Shown: positions 1 to 7,462, counted from the stretch's first letter. The stretch is 64,000 nt of DNA from an uncultured Eubacteriales bacterium (GCA_902492065.1 CABUKE010000008.1:32330-96329); one strand, 5' to 3'. Notes: generated by a model not told the origin, from the letters alone. Made by a program: numbers and translations.

Positions 1-1
1 G

Positions 2-361
2 GATGTGTCGTTTATCTCGCTGAAACTGATTTTGCCCGTCATGCGGCGGCTTATGAAAGAGAGCGGACAGGCGGCAGTACTGGTCAAGCCGCAGTTTGAG
101 GCCGCGCGGGAGCAGGTCGGCGACAAGGGCGTTGTGACCGACTGGGCCGTGCACCGGGAAGTGATTGAAAACTGTATCGGCTATGCGCTGGAAAATGGGT
201 TCGATGTGTGCGGCCTGACGTATTCACCAATCAAAGGGCCGGAGGGCAACATCGAGTATTTGCTGTATCTGCGGCGCGGAGATGGGCAGCTATCCGTTGC
301 ACCGGAGGAGATAGACGCGGTGGTAGAAGCGTCACATGAGGCAGTTTTGGCGCGGCATTGA
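2..361 (+). CDS. tlyA: TlyA-family RNA 2'-O-methyltransferase, 3' part
   Basis: The frame is open from the first bases of the window, so this is the C-terminal end of a gene starting upstream. The opening residues DVSFISLKLILP and the later CGLTYSPIKGPEGNIEYLLYL are typical of the C-terminal Rossmann methyltransferase half of TlyA/hemolysin A proteins, which methylate ribosomal RNA ribose. The N-terminal S4 domain is outside the window. In Clostridia tlyA usually lies in an isoprenoid/DNA-repair cluster (dxs, recN, argR), which cannot be checked here. A small cysteine protein follows after 26 bases, so co-transcription is likely. Confidence 0.85.
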   Translation, partial: DVSFISLKLILPVMRRLMKESGQAAVLVKPQFEAAREQVGDKGVVTDWAVHREVIENCIGYALENGFDVCGLTYSPIKGPEGNIEYLLYLRRGDGQLSVAPEEIDAVVEASHEAVLARH

Positions 362-387
362 TGCGCAGAGGATGAGTGGTGGAAGCT

Positions 388-597
388 ATGTATGCAAAGG
401 ATATTGAGCCGAAGTGCGCGCTGTGTCAACATGGGGAGCCGATTCCAGACACATTGGATATGCTGTGTGAAAAGTATGGCGTTGTGCCGTACAATCATTC
501 CTGTAAAAAATTTAAATACGATATTTTCAAAAAGAAAGTGCGCCGCCGCGCGCCGGTCGACACCGGCTACAGTGCGGAGGACTTTTCGATTGATTAA
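388..597 (+). CDS. Small four-cysteine protein, possible zinc-binding
   Basis: A 69-residue protein just downstream of tlyA. It has a CALC pair near residue 9, a third cysteine in MLCEKYGVV and a fourth in HSCKKFKYD, so four cysteines are placed like a small zinc site. The C-terminus is basic (KKKVRRRAP). It resembles short uncharacterised clostridial proteins ending in a C-x-KFKYDPLKR-like segment; no function is known to me. The ATG at 388 is chosen, but an in-frame GTG at 376 sits closer behind AGAGG at 367-371, so the start is uncertain. A bidirectional terminator follows. Confidence 0.7.
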   Translation: MYAKDIEPKCALCQHGEPIPDTLDMLCEKYGVVPYNHSCKKFKYDIFKKKVRRRAPVDTGYSAEDFSID

Positions 598-600
598 AAT

Positions 601-628
601 AAAAGCAGACCCATTTAGGTCTGCTTTT
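601..628. terminator. Bidirectional terminator between the small Cys protein and tcdA
   Basis: AAAAGCAGACC and GGTCTGCTTTT form a perfect stem around CATTTA, A-rich on one side and T-rich on the other. It serves both converging genes; the tcdA stop codon (615-617) lies inside the hairpin loop. Confidence 0.9.
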
Positions 629-1355
629 CATTTTGTCCGACCAATTCTTTGATTATCTCACCCGCCAAAAGCAGCCCCGCCGCAGACGGCACAAAGGACA
701 CGCTGCCCGGCGTCTGCCGCTTTTGTACGCAACCCGTGTCCTGCTCCATGGAATTGGGCGTATACGGCGTGAGCGGCGGCTCCTGCGAATAGACGACCTT
801 GAGCCGCTTGACACCGCGCTTGCGCAGCTCATAGCGCATCACTTTAGCGAGCGGGCACATCGACGTTTTATAGATATCGCTTACCTCAAGCCGCGTTGGG
901 TCAAGCTTATTTCCCGTACCCATGCAGCTGATAACGGGCGTATCTACGGCCTGTGCGCGTTCAATCAGCAACAACTTGGAGGTCACGGTGTCAATTGCGT
1001 CTATGATATAGTCGTAGGCGGAAAAATCATATTCGTCTGCATTGTCCGCACTGTAAAAGACGCGGTACGCGTTTATGACTGCGTTTGGGTTAATGTCGAG
1101 GGCGCGCGCCTTCATGACGTCCACTTTTGGCCTGCCAAGCGTGCTGTGCAGGGCGATTAACTGCCGGTTGAGGTTCGACCCGCACACAATATCCGGGTCG
1201 AACAAATCGAGCGCACCCACGCCTGCGCGGACGAGCGCCTCGACGGCAAACGAGCCCACGCCGCCGATACCAAACACGGCGACATGCGCGCGGTTTAGCT
1301 TTTGCACGCCGCTTTCTCCAAGCAGGAGCGCGGTCCTTCTGAATTGTTCCTCCAT
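615..1355 (-). CDS. tcdA: tRNA threonylcarbamoyladenosine dehydratase (ThiF/E1-like)
   Basis: A 246-residue ThiF/MoeB-superfamily protein. It has the nucleotide-binding motif VFGIGGVGS near residue 27, the conserved SNLNRQ segment, and the metal/ATP-contact DAIDTVTSK. The C-terminal CxK/SFVPSAAGLLLAG ending is characteristic of TcdA (CsdL/YgdL), which cyclises t6A37 to ct6A in ANN-decoding tRNAs using ATP. The start is ATG at 1355 with GGAGGT at 1361-1366; the longer upstream frame has no support. It is monocistronic, with its own promoter, and divergent from the GH39 gene. Confidence 0.9.
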   Translation of the reverse strand: MEEQFRRTALLLGESGVQKLNRAHVAVFGIGGVGSFAVEALVRAGVGALDLFDPDIVCGSNLNRQLIALHSTLGRPKVDVMKARALDINPNAVINAYRVFYSADNADEYDFSAYDYIIDAIDTVTSKLLLIERAQAVDTPVISCMGTGNKLDPTRLEVSDIYKTSMCPLAKVMRYELRKRGVKRLKVVYSQEPPLTPYTPNSMEQDTGCVQKRQTPGSVSFVPSAAGLLLAGEIIKELVGQNEKQT

Positions 1356-1381
1356 ACTGCACCTCCGGTTATTCTGCATTG

Positions 1382-1411
1382 ATTGTACCACACTGGTGTG
1401 GATATTTGCAA
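1382..1411 (-). promoter_or_regulatory. Sigma-A promoter of tcdA with dyad in the spacer
   Basis: On the minus strand, TTGCAA (1406-1411) and TACAAT (1382-1387) are 18 bp apart. The spacer contains a dyad CCACAC-TG-GTGTGG (1388-1401), a possible operator. Confidence 0.6.
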
Positions 1412-1438
1412 GAAAATATGAAATAATCCGGTGCGGAA

Positions 1439-1467
1439 TTGAAAATAATTGGCGGGTATGATATACT
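1439..1467 (+). promoter_or_regulatory. Sigma-A promoter of the GH39-like gene
   Basis: TTGAAA (1439-1444), a 17-bp spacer and TATACT (1462-1467), about 40 bp upstream of the AAGGAGG ribosome binding site at 1500-1506. Confidence 0.7.
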
Positions 1468-1515
1468 AGACATAATAGGGGCGAAATGTTTATTTTGTGA
1501 AGGAGGCATGCCATT

Positions 1516-2829
1516 ATGGAAACGCTAACATTTGATTTGAATAAAAAAGGCGGTAAGTTTAAAATTTTGAATGCAACAAACGGCGGCCCATGGCACAGAA
1601 GACACGCAAACGACCAGTATCGGAGCAATCTTGAAAGTTATAAAGCTGCAAGAATACCGTATTCGAGAAATCATGATTCCGGTGTAGTGGGAATATACGG
1701 CGGCCCGTTCAGCCATGATATTACAAGAATTTTTCCAAATTTTGATGCGGATGCCGAGGATCCTGCTTCGTATGATTTTGCCTGTACGGACGAATCTATT
1801 TTATGCACCCTTGAGGCCGGGACAAAAACTTTTTTCAGATTGGGCCAAACAATTGAGCATCAAATCAAAAAACACGGTATAATACCGCCGCCGGATTTTA
1901 AAAAATGGGCGGTTATCTGTGAACATATTATCAGACACTATAACGAGGGGTGGGCAGAAGGATACCATTTTGATATTGAATATTGGGAGATATGGAATGA
2001 ACCTGATTTAGACCCGGACGACAGCGCAAACAAGCGTACATGGGCGGGAACCAAAGCCGAATTTTTTAATTTGTACGAAATTGCGGCAAAACATCTTAAA
2101 AATTGTTTTCCCCATCTGAAAATAGGCGGCCCTGCGCTCGCAGGAGATGAAGAATGGGCGGCGGATTTTCTTGCAGAAATGAGAAAAAGGGACGTACCTA
2201 TTGACTTCTTTTCCTGGCATGTGTATGGGTCAACGCCTGATAAGATGATAAAAAAGGCAGAGCGAATAAAAGCCCTCCTGAACAAAAACGGATATAAAAA
2301 GGCAGAAAGTATTTTAAATGAATGGAATTACGTAAAAGGCTGGACAGATGAATTTGTTTATACTGTTCAAACGATTCATGGTATGAAAGGTGCAGCGTTT
2401 ACAATGGCCTGTATGTCTGAGGCGCAGAAATGCACCGGCATAGATATGCTGATGTATTACGACACAAGGCCGTCGGCGTTCTGCGGCGTATTTGATTTTT
2501 ACACCTATCGGCCATTGAAGGGATATTACCCATTCCAGTGGTATGGTATGTTTTATGATATGATTGCAGAAATTAGATGCGAGTCCAGTATAGAGGATAT
2601 TTATACACTTTGCGGGGTAGATAAAAACGACAAGATTCTCTGTGTGCTCACACATTATTCGGACAATGACGCTGCGAGGGCAAAGTCTGTGAAAGTAGAC
2701 TTTGGCAGAAAGGGAAAATATGAGATTTGTTTTCTTGATGAAAAACATGACGCAGAGCCTGTAGCAATTACGGATAAACTGGAGTTAACAATGGAGAACA
2801 ATTCCTGCGTTATGATCAAAGAGGTATAA
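1516..2829 (+). CDS. GH39-like glycoside hydrolase (beta-xylosidase type)
   Basis: A 437-residue protein without a signal peptide, so probably cytoplasmic. It has a clan GH-A (beta/alpha)8 barrel: the acid/base glutamate lies in WEIWNEPD (about E162) and the likely nucleophile in ILNEWN (about E269). Both are spaced as in GH39 enzymes, which act on beta-xylosides or related oligosaccharides; the true substrate cannot be read. A short beta-rich tail follows, as in GH39. The gene is visibly more AT-rich than nfo downstream and has its own promoter, so it may be an acquired single-gene insertion. GH5- or GH30-type enzymes are less likely alternatives. Confidence 0.75.
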   Translation: METLTFDLNKKGGKFKILNATNGGPWHRRHANDQYRSNLESYKAARIPYSRNHDSGVVGIYGGPFSHDITRIFPNFDADAEDPASYDFACTDESILCTLEAGTKTFFRLGQTIEHQIKKHGIIPPPDFKKWAVICEHIIRHYNEGWAEGYHFDIEYWEIWNEPDLDPDDSANKRTWAGTKAEFFNLYEIAAKHLKNCFPHLKIGGPALAGDEEWAADFLAEMRKRDVPIDFFSWHVYGSTPDKMIKKAERIKALLNKNGYKKAESILNEWNYVKGWTDEFVYTVQTIHGMKGAAFTMACMSEAQKCTGIDMLMYYDTRPSAFCGVFDFYTYRPLKGYYPFQWYGMFYDMIAEIRCESSIEDIYTLCGVDKNDKILCVLTHYSDNDAARAKSVKVDFGRKGKYEICFLDEKHDAEPVAITDKLELTMENNSCVMIKEV

Positions 2830-2887
2830 TAGCTTGGCTGTAGCATAGTCGGTACTGGTTCAAAACATGTATAAAGGAGGAGACAAC

Positions 2888-3721
2888 ATGCTGCATATTG
2901 GATGCCACCTTTCGGCGGCAAAAGGATATTACCATATGGGACAAGAGGCACTCAAGGTCGGCGCGGACACGCTGCAATACTTTACACGCAACCCGCGCGG
3001 CGCAAGCGCAAAAAAGGTCGACCCCGATGATATCAAAAAGTTTGTCGACTTGATGGAGGAACACCACTTTGCGAAAATCGTCGCGCACGCGCCGTACACG
3101 CTCAACGCCTGCTCGAAGGACGAGCATCTCCGTGCGCTTGCGAAGCGGATGATGGCGGAGGATTTGGAAACGCTCGACTATCTTCCGGGCAACTACTATA
3201 ACTTCCATCCCGGCAGCCATGTCGGGCAGGGGATAGAGGCCGGGATCGGCTATATCTGCGAGGCGCTTAACGATGTGCTGCGCGCTGACCAGAAAACGAC
3301 CGTCCTGCTCGAAACCATGGCGGGCAAAGGGAGCGAGGTTGGGTCGCGCTTTGAGGAGCTGCGGGCCATTATAGATGGTGTGGAAAAGAGCGACAAGCTG
3401 GGCGTGTGCCTGGATACCTGCCACGTCAGTGACGCGGGCTACGACATTATTCATGACCTGGACGGCGTTTTGGACGAGTTTGACCGTGTAATCGGGCTTG
3501 ATCGGCTCAAGGCGATACACCTAAACGACAGCATGAACGTGACCGGCGCGCATAAGGACCGCCACGCAAAAATTGGGGAAGGGGAGATTGGCATAGAGGC
3601 GCTCACACGGATTATCAACCATCCGGCCCTGCGTGATTTGCCCTTTAATCTCGAAACGCCGAATGAACTGGACGGCTACGCTGCGGAAATCAAGCTTCTG
3701 CGCGGGCTGTATGAGGAATGA
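2888..3721 (+). CDS. nfo: Endonuclease IV (AP endonuclease)
   Basis: A 277-residue TIM-barrel enzyme that incises abasic sites during base excision repair. Metal-ligand motifs are visible: FHPGSH (His), LLETMAGKGSEVG (Glu), GVCLDTCHVSDAGYD (Asp/His), HLNDSMNVTGAHKDRH (His/Asp/His) and NLETPN (Glu). This is the full Nfo family signature with normal length. The start is ATG at 2888 behind AAAGGAGG (2873-2880). The stop overlaps the ATG of the following reductase-like gene (ATGA), implying translational coupling. Confidence 0.95.
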   Translation: MLHIGCHLSAAKGYYHMGQEALKVGADTLQYFTRNPRGASAKKVDPDDIKKFVDLMEEHHFAKIVAHAPYTLNACSKDEHLRALAKRMMAEDLETLDYLPGNYYNFHPGSHVGQGIEAGIGYICEALNDVLRADQKTTVLLETMAGKGSEVGSRFEELRAIIDGVEKSDKLGVCLDTCHVSDAGYDIIHDLDGVLDEFDRVIGLDRLKAIHLNDSMNVTGAHKDRHAKIGEGEIGIEALTRIINHPALRDLPFNLETPNELDGYAAEIKLLRGLYEE

Positions 3722-4260
3722 AGATGAGCCGAAAACTTGTGTTGTATATCGCCATGAGCTTGGACGGTTATATCGCGGACGAGCACGGCGGCGTATCGTG
3801 GCTGGACAGCGCGACGGAGCCAGTCGGGGACGGCGGCTATGCGGCGTTTCTGGAACGGATTGACACGGTGATTCTCGGGCGGCGCACCTACAACCAGATT
3901 GTAACGGAGCTGTCGCCGGAGGAATGGGTGTACCACGGACTGCAAAGCATTGTGCTGACCCACCGCCCGTGTGCGGATACGGAGGAGATTACTTTTACTT
4001 GTGAGGAGGCCGGCTCCCTTGCAAAGCGGCTGAAGGCGCAGCCGGGGAAGGATATCTGGATATGCGGCGGCGCGGCGGTTGCCCGCCAGTTTATGGGGCG
4101 CGGCCTGATAGACGAATATTATCTGACTGTTTTGCCGGTTCTGCTCGGAGCGGGAATCCGGCTGTTCGGCGACGGGATTTTTCAGACGTTATCTCTTGCC
4201 GAGAGCCGCACAGAGGGCGGTATGTTAGTGTGTCGGTATCTCCCAAAAGAGATGGATTGA
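3718..4260 (+). CDS. RibD-C/DHFR-fold family reductase
   Basis: A 180-residue protein with the RibD C-terminal/dihydrofolate-reductase fold. It begins with LYIAMSLDGYIAD, has GRRTYNQI in the middle and IWICGGAAVARQFM plus IDEYYLTVLPVLLGAG toward the C-terminus, all typical of the YyaP/YwjB-type NAD(P)H-dependent family. The substrate is unknown; family members are mostly uncharacterised and some relate to riboflavin or folate metabolism. It overlaps nfo by four bases. The next promoter (ribU) starts inside its stop region, so it is not part of the FMN-controlled unit. ATG at 3724 is an alternative start. Confidence 0.8.
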   Translation: MKMSRKLVLYIAMSLDGYIADEHGGVSWLDSATEPVGDGGYAAFLERIDTVILGRRTYNQIVTELSPEEWVYHGLQSIVLTHRPCADTEEITFTCEEAGSLAKRLKAQPGKDIWICGGAAVARQFMGRGLIDEYYLTVLPVLLGAGIRLFGDGIFQTLSLAESRTEGGMLVCRYLPKEMD

Positions 4261-4285
4261 CAATTGGCTATTGCTGTGCTATACT
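4257..4285 (+). promoter_or_regulatory. Consensus sigma-A promoter of the ribU riboswitch transcript
   Basis: TTGACA (4257-4262) overlaps the stop codon of the preceding gene; 17 bp downstream is TATACT (4280-4285). The RNA starts just before the FMN aptamer. Confidence 0.85.
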
Positions 4286-4301
4286 GGTAATAGATAAATG
4301 T

Positions 4302-4425
4302 CTTCAGGGCAGGGTGCAAGTCCCTACCGGTGGTTACAGCCCACGAGCTGCTGCCGATGATATCGGCAGAGCAGATTCGGTGTGATTCCGAAGCCGACAG
4401 TTACAGTCTGGATGAAAGAGGACAA
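4302..4425 (+). ncRNA. FMN riboswitch (RFN element)
   Basis: The conserved RFN blocks occur in order: CTTCAGGGCAGGGTG, CCCTACCGGTGGT, GCCCACGAGC, a variable stem at about 4350-4372, TTCGGTGTGATTCCGAAGCCGACAG in parts, and the closing GATGAAAGAGGA at 4411-4422. It is followed by an intrinsic terminator at 4460-4487 ahead of ribU. FMN binding should therefore stop transcription before the riboflavin transporter gene. Confidence 0.95.
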
Positions 4426-4459
4426 GAGCGGCATGCTGCCGCGCCTGTTTGATTGGACT

Positions 4460-4487
4460 GCCCTGCATGGTATGCAGGGCTTTTTCT
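4460..4487 (+). terminator. Riboswitch-controlled terminator before ribU
   Basis: GCCCTGCAT and ATGCAGGGC pair around GGT, followed by a T-run. Its position between the FMN aptamer and ribU makes it the expression platform. Confidence 0.9.
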
Positions 4488-4574
4488 TATGCAGAGCTAT
4501 GCAGAGCGTGCAGAGCGGCATGTCCGTTTTTCCGAAGACGTTTGTTACATTTTCTTATAAAGGAGACGGGAAAC

Positions 4575-5132
4575 ATGAAACAAACACAGACAAACAAAAA
4601 AGTAAACGTGCGGGCGATTACGTGGATCGCCATGCTGGCGGCAATTGCGTTTGCACTCCAGCTTGTGGCGGCGTTTCTGCCAAAGGTGGGCGGCTTTCTC
4701 GACTTGGAAATCTCCGACCTGCCGGCCATTGTCGGCACGATGGCACTGGGTCCGGTTGCGGGGCTAATCATTGAGTTGATTAAAAACCTGCTCCACTGCA
4801 CGGTGACGACGACGGGTTTTGTCGGCGAATTTGCAAATTTTGTTATGAATGGGACATTTATGTTGATTGCGGGACTGATTTACAATCGGAACAAGACAAA
4901 GAAAGGCGCGTTGTTGGCGCTTATTTGCGGCGTTGCTGCGCTGGCGGTTATGGGTGTAATTGCCAATATGGTGATCATGCTGCCGCTATACATGCCGACT
5001 GCGCCGTTTGAGGCAAAGCTGGCGATTGCGCTGTCGACAATTCTGCCATTCAATCTTGCGCGCGGAAGTGTTTTGGCGCTCATTACGCTTTTGATTTATA
5101 AAAAACTGTCGTCCATAATTAAGGGAAAGTAG
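4575..5132 (+). CDS. ribU: Riboflavin ECF transporter S component RibU
   Basis: A 185-residue integral membrane protein with about six hydrophobic segments. It starts with a basic tail and ITWIAMLAAIAFALQ, followed by FLDLEISDLPAIVGTMALGPVAG and ELIKNLLHC, a pattern typical of RibU. It binds riboflavin and works with the shared EcfA/A'/T energising module, which is not in this window. The start is ATG at 4575 behind AGGAG (4561-4565). The FMN riboswitch upstream fixes the assignment and regulation. Confidence 0.93.
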   Translation: MKQTQTNKKVNVRAITWIAMLAAIAFALQLVAAFLPKVGGFLDLEISDLPAIVGTMALGPVAGLIIELIKNLLHCTVTTTGFVGEFANFVMNGTFMLIAGLIYNRNKTKKGALLALICGVAALAVMGVIANMVIMLPLYMPTAPFEAKLAIALSTILPFNLARGSVLALITLLIYKKLSSIIKGK

Positions 5133-5179
5133 AAAGCTTTGGTGCGCCGCGCAGTTTCTCACACTAATATTTCCGCTCT

Positions 5180-5219
5180 ACCTGCAATATAATAAAAATA
5201 GATTGATTCAATTGCAGGT
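5180..5219 (+). promoter_or_regulatory. Dyad and possible -10 region upstream of the DUF368 gene
   Basis: ACCTGCAAT (5180-5188) and ATTGCAGGT (5211-5219) are a perfect 9-bp inverted repeat with a 22-bp centre. The centre starts with TATAAT (5188-5193) but no good -35 is seen. The right arm contains part of the AGGTGGG ribosome binding region 9 bases before the ATG. It could be an operator or a translation-blocking hairpin. Confidence 0.5.
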
Positions 5220-5228
5220 GGGTGCTGT

Positions 5229-6038
5229 ATGCGTTCGGTTATCATAAATTTTTTAAAAAGCATCGTGATCGGCGCGTCGGCGTTTATTCCGGGAATCAGC
5301 GGCGGCACGATGGCAATCGCGCTCGGTGTGTACGACCGGCTGCTGCGGTGCGTGTCGCATTTTAAGGACGATATGCGCCAAAATGCTGCGTATCTGACTG
5401 TATTTGCCGTTGGTGCGTCGGTGGGTCTGCTCACGCTGTCGGGATGGGTGCTATGGATGTTTAACACGTACCGGCTTCCGATGATTTACCTGTTTATCGG
5501 CTGCGTGTTCGGCAGCATCCCGATGCTGTTTCGCCGCGGCGGCGTGTCACAGATTCATATCAGCGACACGTTCTGGGTGCTGGCGGGCTATCTGTGCATC
5601 ACTTGGATCGCGCAGATACCGGCAGGGTCGTGTCTGGTCGGCGGCGTTTATGTATTGAATTTTCTAATGCTGATGGCGGCGGGCATAATCGTTGCGATTG
5701 CGTTTATTTTACCCGGAATCAGCACTTCTTATATTTTATTGCTGCTGGGAATCTATGACATAAGCCAGCGGGCGGTGCAGAACTGGAATTTTGCGTTTTT
5801 AGTGCCGCTGATTTTGGGCGTACTGGCCGGGACGCTCATCACGACGCGGATTTTGGAGGATGCACTCGAGCGGCATAGAAAACAGACCTATATGCTGATT
5901 GTGGGGTTTGTGCTTGGTTCGATTTTTGAAATCATACCCGGCTTTCCGATGGGATACGAGGTCATTGTGTGTGCGCTGACGTTTGCGGCAGGCTTTCTGG
6001 CGGTGAAGCTGATTCTGCGCTACAGCGAGGAGTTTTAG
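5229..6038 (+). CDS. DUF368 family polyprenyl-phosphate transporter (PopT type)
   Basis: A 269-residue polytopic membrane protein with 7-8 hydrophobic helices. The two internally related motifs of DUF368 are present: GASAFIPGISGGTMAIALGVYDR near residue 15 (given in part) and IAFILPGISTSYILLLLGIYD near residue 155, an inverted-repeat topology. DUF368 proteins have been shown to return undecaprenyl phosphate across the membrane for wall and teichoic acid synthesis, alongside DedA proteins. The gene is monocistronic and follows the ACCTGCAAT dyad. Confidence 0.85.
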   Translation: MRSVIINFLKSIVIGASAFIPGISGGTMAIALGVYDRLLRCVSHFKDDMRQNAAYLTVFAVGASVGLLTLSGWVLWMFNTYRLPMIYLFIGCVFGSIPMLFRRGGVSQIHISDTFWVLAGYLCITWIAQIPAGSCLVGGVYVLNFLMLMAAGIIVAIAFILPGISTSYILLLLGIYDISQRAVQNWNFAFLVPLILGVLAGTLITTRILEDALERHRKQTYMLIVGFVLGSIFEIIPGFPMGYEVIVCALTFAAGFLAVKLILRYSEEF

Positions 6039-6066
6039 CCAATTGGGAAAAAATTTAAAAAACCTC

Positions 6067-6094
6067 TTGTCAAAACCGAAAAATATGATATAAT
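6067..6094 (+). promoter_or_regulatory. Sigma-A promoter of secG
   Basis: TTGTCA (6067-6072), 16-bp spacer, then TATAAT (6089-6094), preceded by TATGA giving an extended -10 context. Confidence 0.8.
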
Positions 6095-6138
6095 ATATAA
6101 GCATATATGGTTACGAATGAATTTAGGAGGGTTTTGGA

Positions 6139-6405
6139 ATGCAGATTGCTGAAAATATTGTAATGGTACTGCATATTATTGCATCGCTCGTTTTGATTGT
6201 GGTTGTACTGTTACAGTCGGGTAAGGCGGCTGGCCTTTCGGGTACGATTGCAGGCGGTGCGGAGACGTTTTTCGGGAAGAACAAAGGCCGTACGATTGAC
6301 GCGATTCTGGAGAAGTGGACCGCATTTTTTGCGATTCTGTTCCTGGTTACGTCGATTGCGCTTGCGCTTATCATTAAGTGGCTTGCGGCAACGCCGGTTG
6401 CGTAA
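6139..6405 (+). CDS. secG: Preprotein translocase subunit SecG
   Basis: An 88-residue two-helix membrane protein. Helix 1 is around residues 6-25 (IVMVLHIIASLVLIVVVLLQ), followed by the canonical SGKAAGLSGTIAGGAETFFGK loop in which G, GLSG and FFGK are conserved, and helix 2 around residues 60-82. It stabilises the SecYE channel during export. The ribosome binding site is AGGAGG at 6125-6130. Unlike many Firmicutes it is not followed by rnr-smpB but by its own terminator and an ECF sigma operon. Confidence 0.95.
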   Translation: MQIAENIVMVLHIIASLVLIVVVLLQSGKAAGLSGTIAGGAETFFGKNKGRTIDAILEKWTAFFAILFLVTSIALALIIKWLAATPVA

Positions 6406-6423
6406 TTACTTATCAAAAGCAAG

Positions 6424-6449
6424 ACCCGCACGTGTTGTGCGGGTTTTTT
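6424..6449 (+). terminator. secG terminator
   Basis: ACCCGCAC and GTGCGGGT pair around GTGTT, followed by TTTTTT. Confidence 0.9.
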
Positions 6450-6480
6450 GTTTGGCGGCGGCAAAAAATTTTAAAATTTT

Positions 6481-6508
6481 TGAAGTGTTTTGCAAATCAG
6501 CAGTCGTT
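6481..6508 (+). promoter_or_regulatory. Possible ECF-type promoter of the sigma-factor operon
   Basis: TGAAGT (6481-6486) and CGTT (6505-6508), 18 bp apart, resemble ECF sigma promoters (TGAAAC...CGTA class). No sigma-A promoter is evident. A perfect 18-bp AT palindrome (6464-6481) lies directly upstream. Autoregulation is therefore likely but unproven. Confidence 0.4.
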
Positions 6509-6519
6509 CTATCTCATGG

Positions 6520-7041
6520 ATGGGGGTGATAGTCATTTGCAGGACGGAGTTTTTAGCGTGCATCAAAGAATATGAAAAGCTTGTGTTCCATATTTGCTTT
6601 TCTTTTACAAAGAATTACTTTGACGCCGAGGACCTCGCGCAGGAAACCTTCATTGCCGCGTACAATAAGCTGGACCTGTTTGACGGGAAAAATTTCAAGG
6701 CGTGGATCAGCGCGATTGCTGCAAATAAATGCAAAGACTATCTCAAGAGCGCCGCAAGACGGAGCATCCCCACCGAGCAGAGCGACCTTGACCTGTATGT
6801 TTCCGAGCATACCGGACCAGAGGAGGCCGCACTGCGTACCGTCGGCGAGGAGGAGGTACGGGCGATTTGCGAACGGCTCGACGACCCATACCGGACGGTG
6901 GCGGTGAAGTACTTTTGTGAGGATATACCGCTCAGCGAACTGTCCCGCGATACGGGTCAGAAGCTGAAAACGCTGCAAACGCGGCTCTACCGGGCGAAAA
7001 AAATGATGAAAGAATTGATAAGGAGGACGGCCGATGTGTGA
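6520..7041 (+). CDS. ECF-type sigma-70 family RNA polymerase sigma factor
   Basis: About 170 residues with region 2 (FDAEDLAQETFIAAYNKL, then FKAWISAIAANKCKDYLK) and region 4 (LSELSRDTGQKLKTLQTRLYRAKKMM, a helix-turn-helix), the two-domain plan of ECF sigma factors. The anti-sigma gene overlaps its 3' end, so this is a classical sigma/anti-sigma pair sensing envelope signals. The start is unclear. ATG at 6520 lacks a Shine-Dalgarno. The strong GGGGGTGAT at 6522-6530 points to an in-frame ATT at 6535, with GTG at 6526 or TTG at 6490 as other options. Confidence 0.88.
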   Translation: MGVIVICRTEFLACIKEYEKLVFHICFSFTKNYFDAEDLAQETFIAAYNKLDLFDGKNFKAWISAIAANKCKDYLKSAARRSIPTEQSDLDLYVSEHTGPEEAALRTVGEEEVRAICERLDDPYRTVAVKYFCEDIPLSELSRDTGQKLKTLQTRLYRAKKMMKELIRRTADV

Positions 7042-7462
7042 GAAAACGAAGCAAATACAGCATATAACACAGCAAGACATTGAAAAATTTCAGGCTATGG
7101 AGCTTGACGCCGACGCGCTGCTTGCGTTTGCCGAGCACATCGAGACGTGTCCCGATTGTGCCGCCCGGCTCGCGCAGGCGGAGGAAAGCATGGAGATTCA
7201 CGTTCCGAAGGGCTTTGCACCGGAGGTGCGCCGCCGCGTGGCAGGAGAGGGAAAACGGGAGTTTTACCGCTACAGCATACGTGTCGGTGCGGCGGTGTGC
7301 GCTTCTCTGGCACTGCTGTTTGGGGGCAGCTTTTCGTTTGACGCGGCGAAGGAGATTACGGCGCCGAAGTTTGAGTTGTTAGACAAGATGACACAGTCGA
7401 TTTCTGATTTTTCAAATTCTATTATTAAGTGGGAGGGTTTCTTTGATGGTCAAAAGAAGTAA
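7034..7462 (+). CDS. Anti-sigma factor with zinc-binding ZAS motif
   Basis: A 142-residue single-pass membrane protein overlapping the sigma gene by eight bases. Residues 30-50 carry H-x3-C-x2-C (EHIETCPDCAARL), the zinc anti-sigma signature. One hydrophobic helix follows near residues 82-98 (VGAAVCASLALLFGG), then a short extracytoplasmic tail. It should hold the upstream ECF factor inactive at the membrane until a signal is received. The regulated genes probably include the two small membrane proteins downstream. Confidence 0.85.
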   Translation: MCEKTKQIQHITQQDIEKFQAMELDADALLAFAEHIETCPDCAARLAQAEESMEIHVPKGFAPEVRRRVAGEGKREFYRYSIRVGAAVCASLALLFGGSFSFDAAKEITAPKFELLDKMTQSISDFSNSIIKWEGFFDGQKK

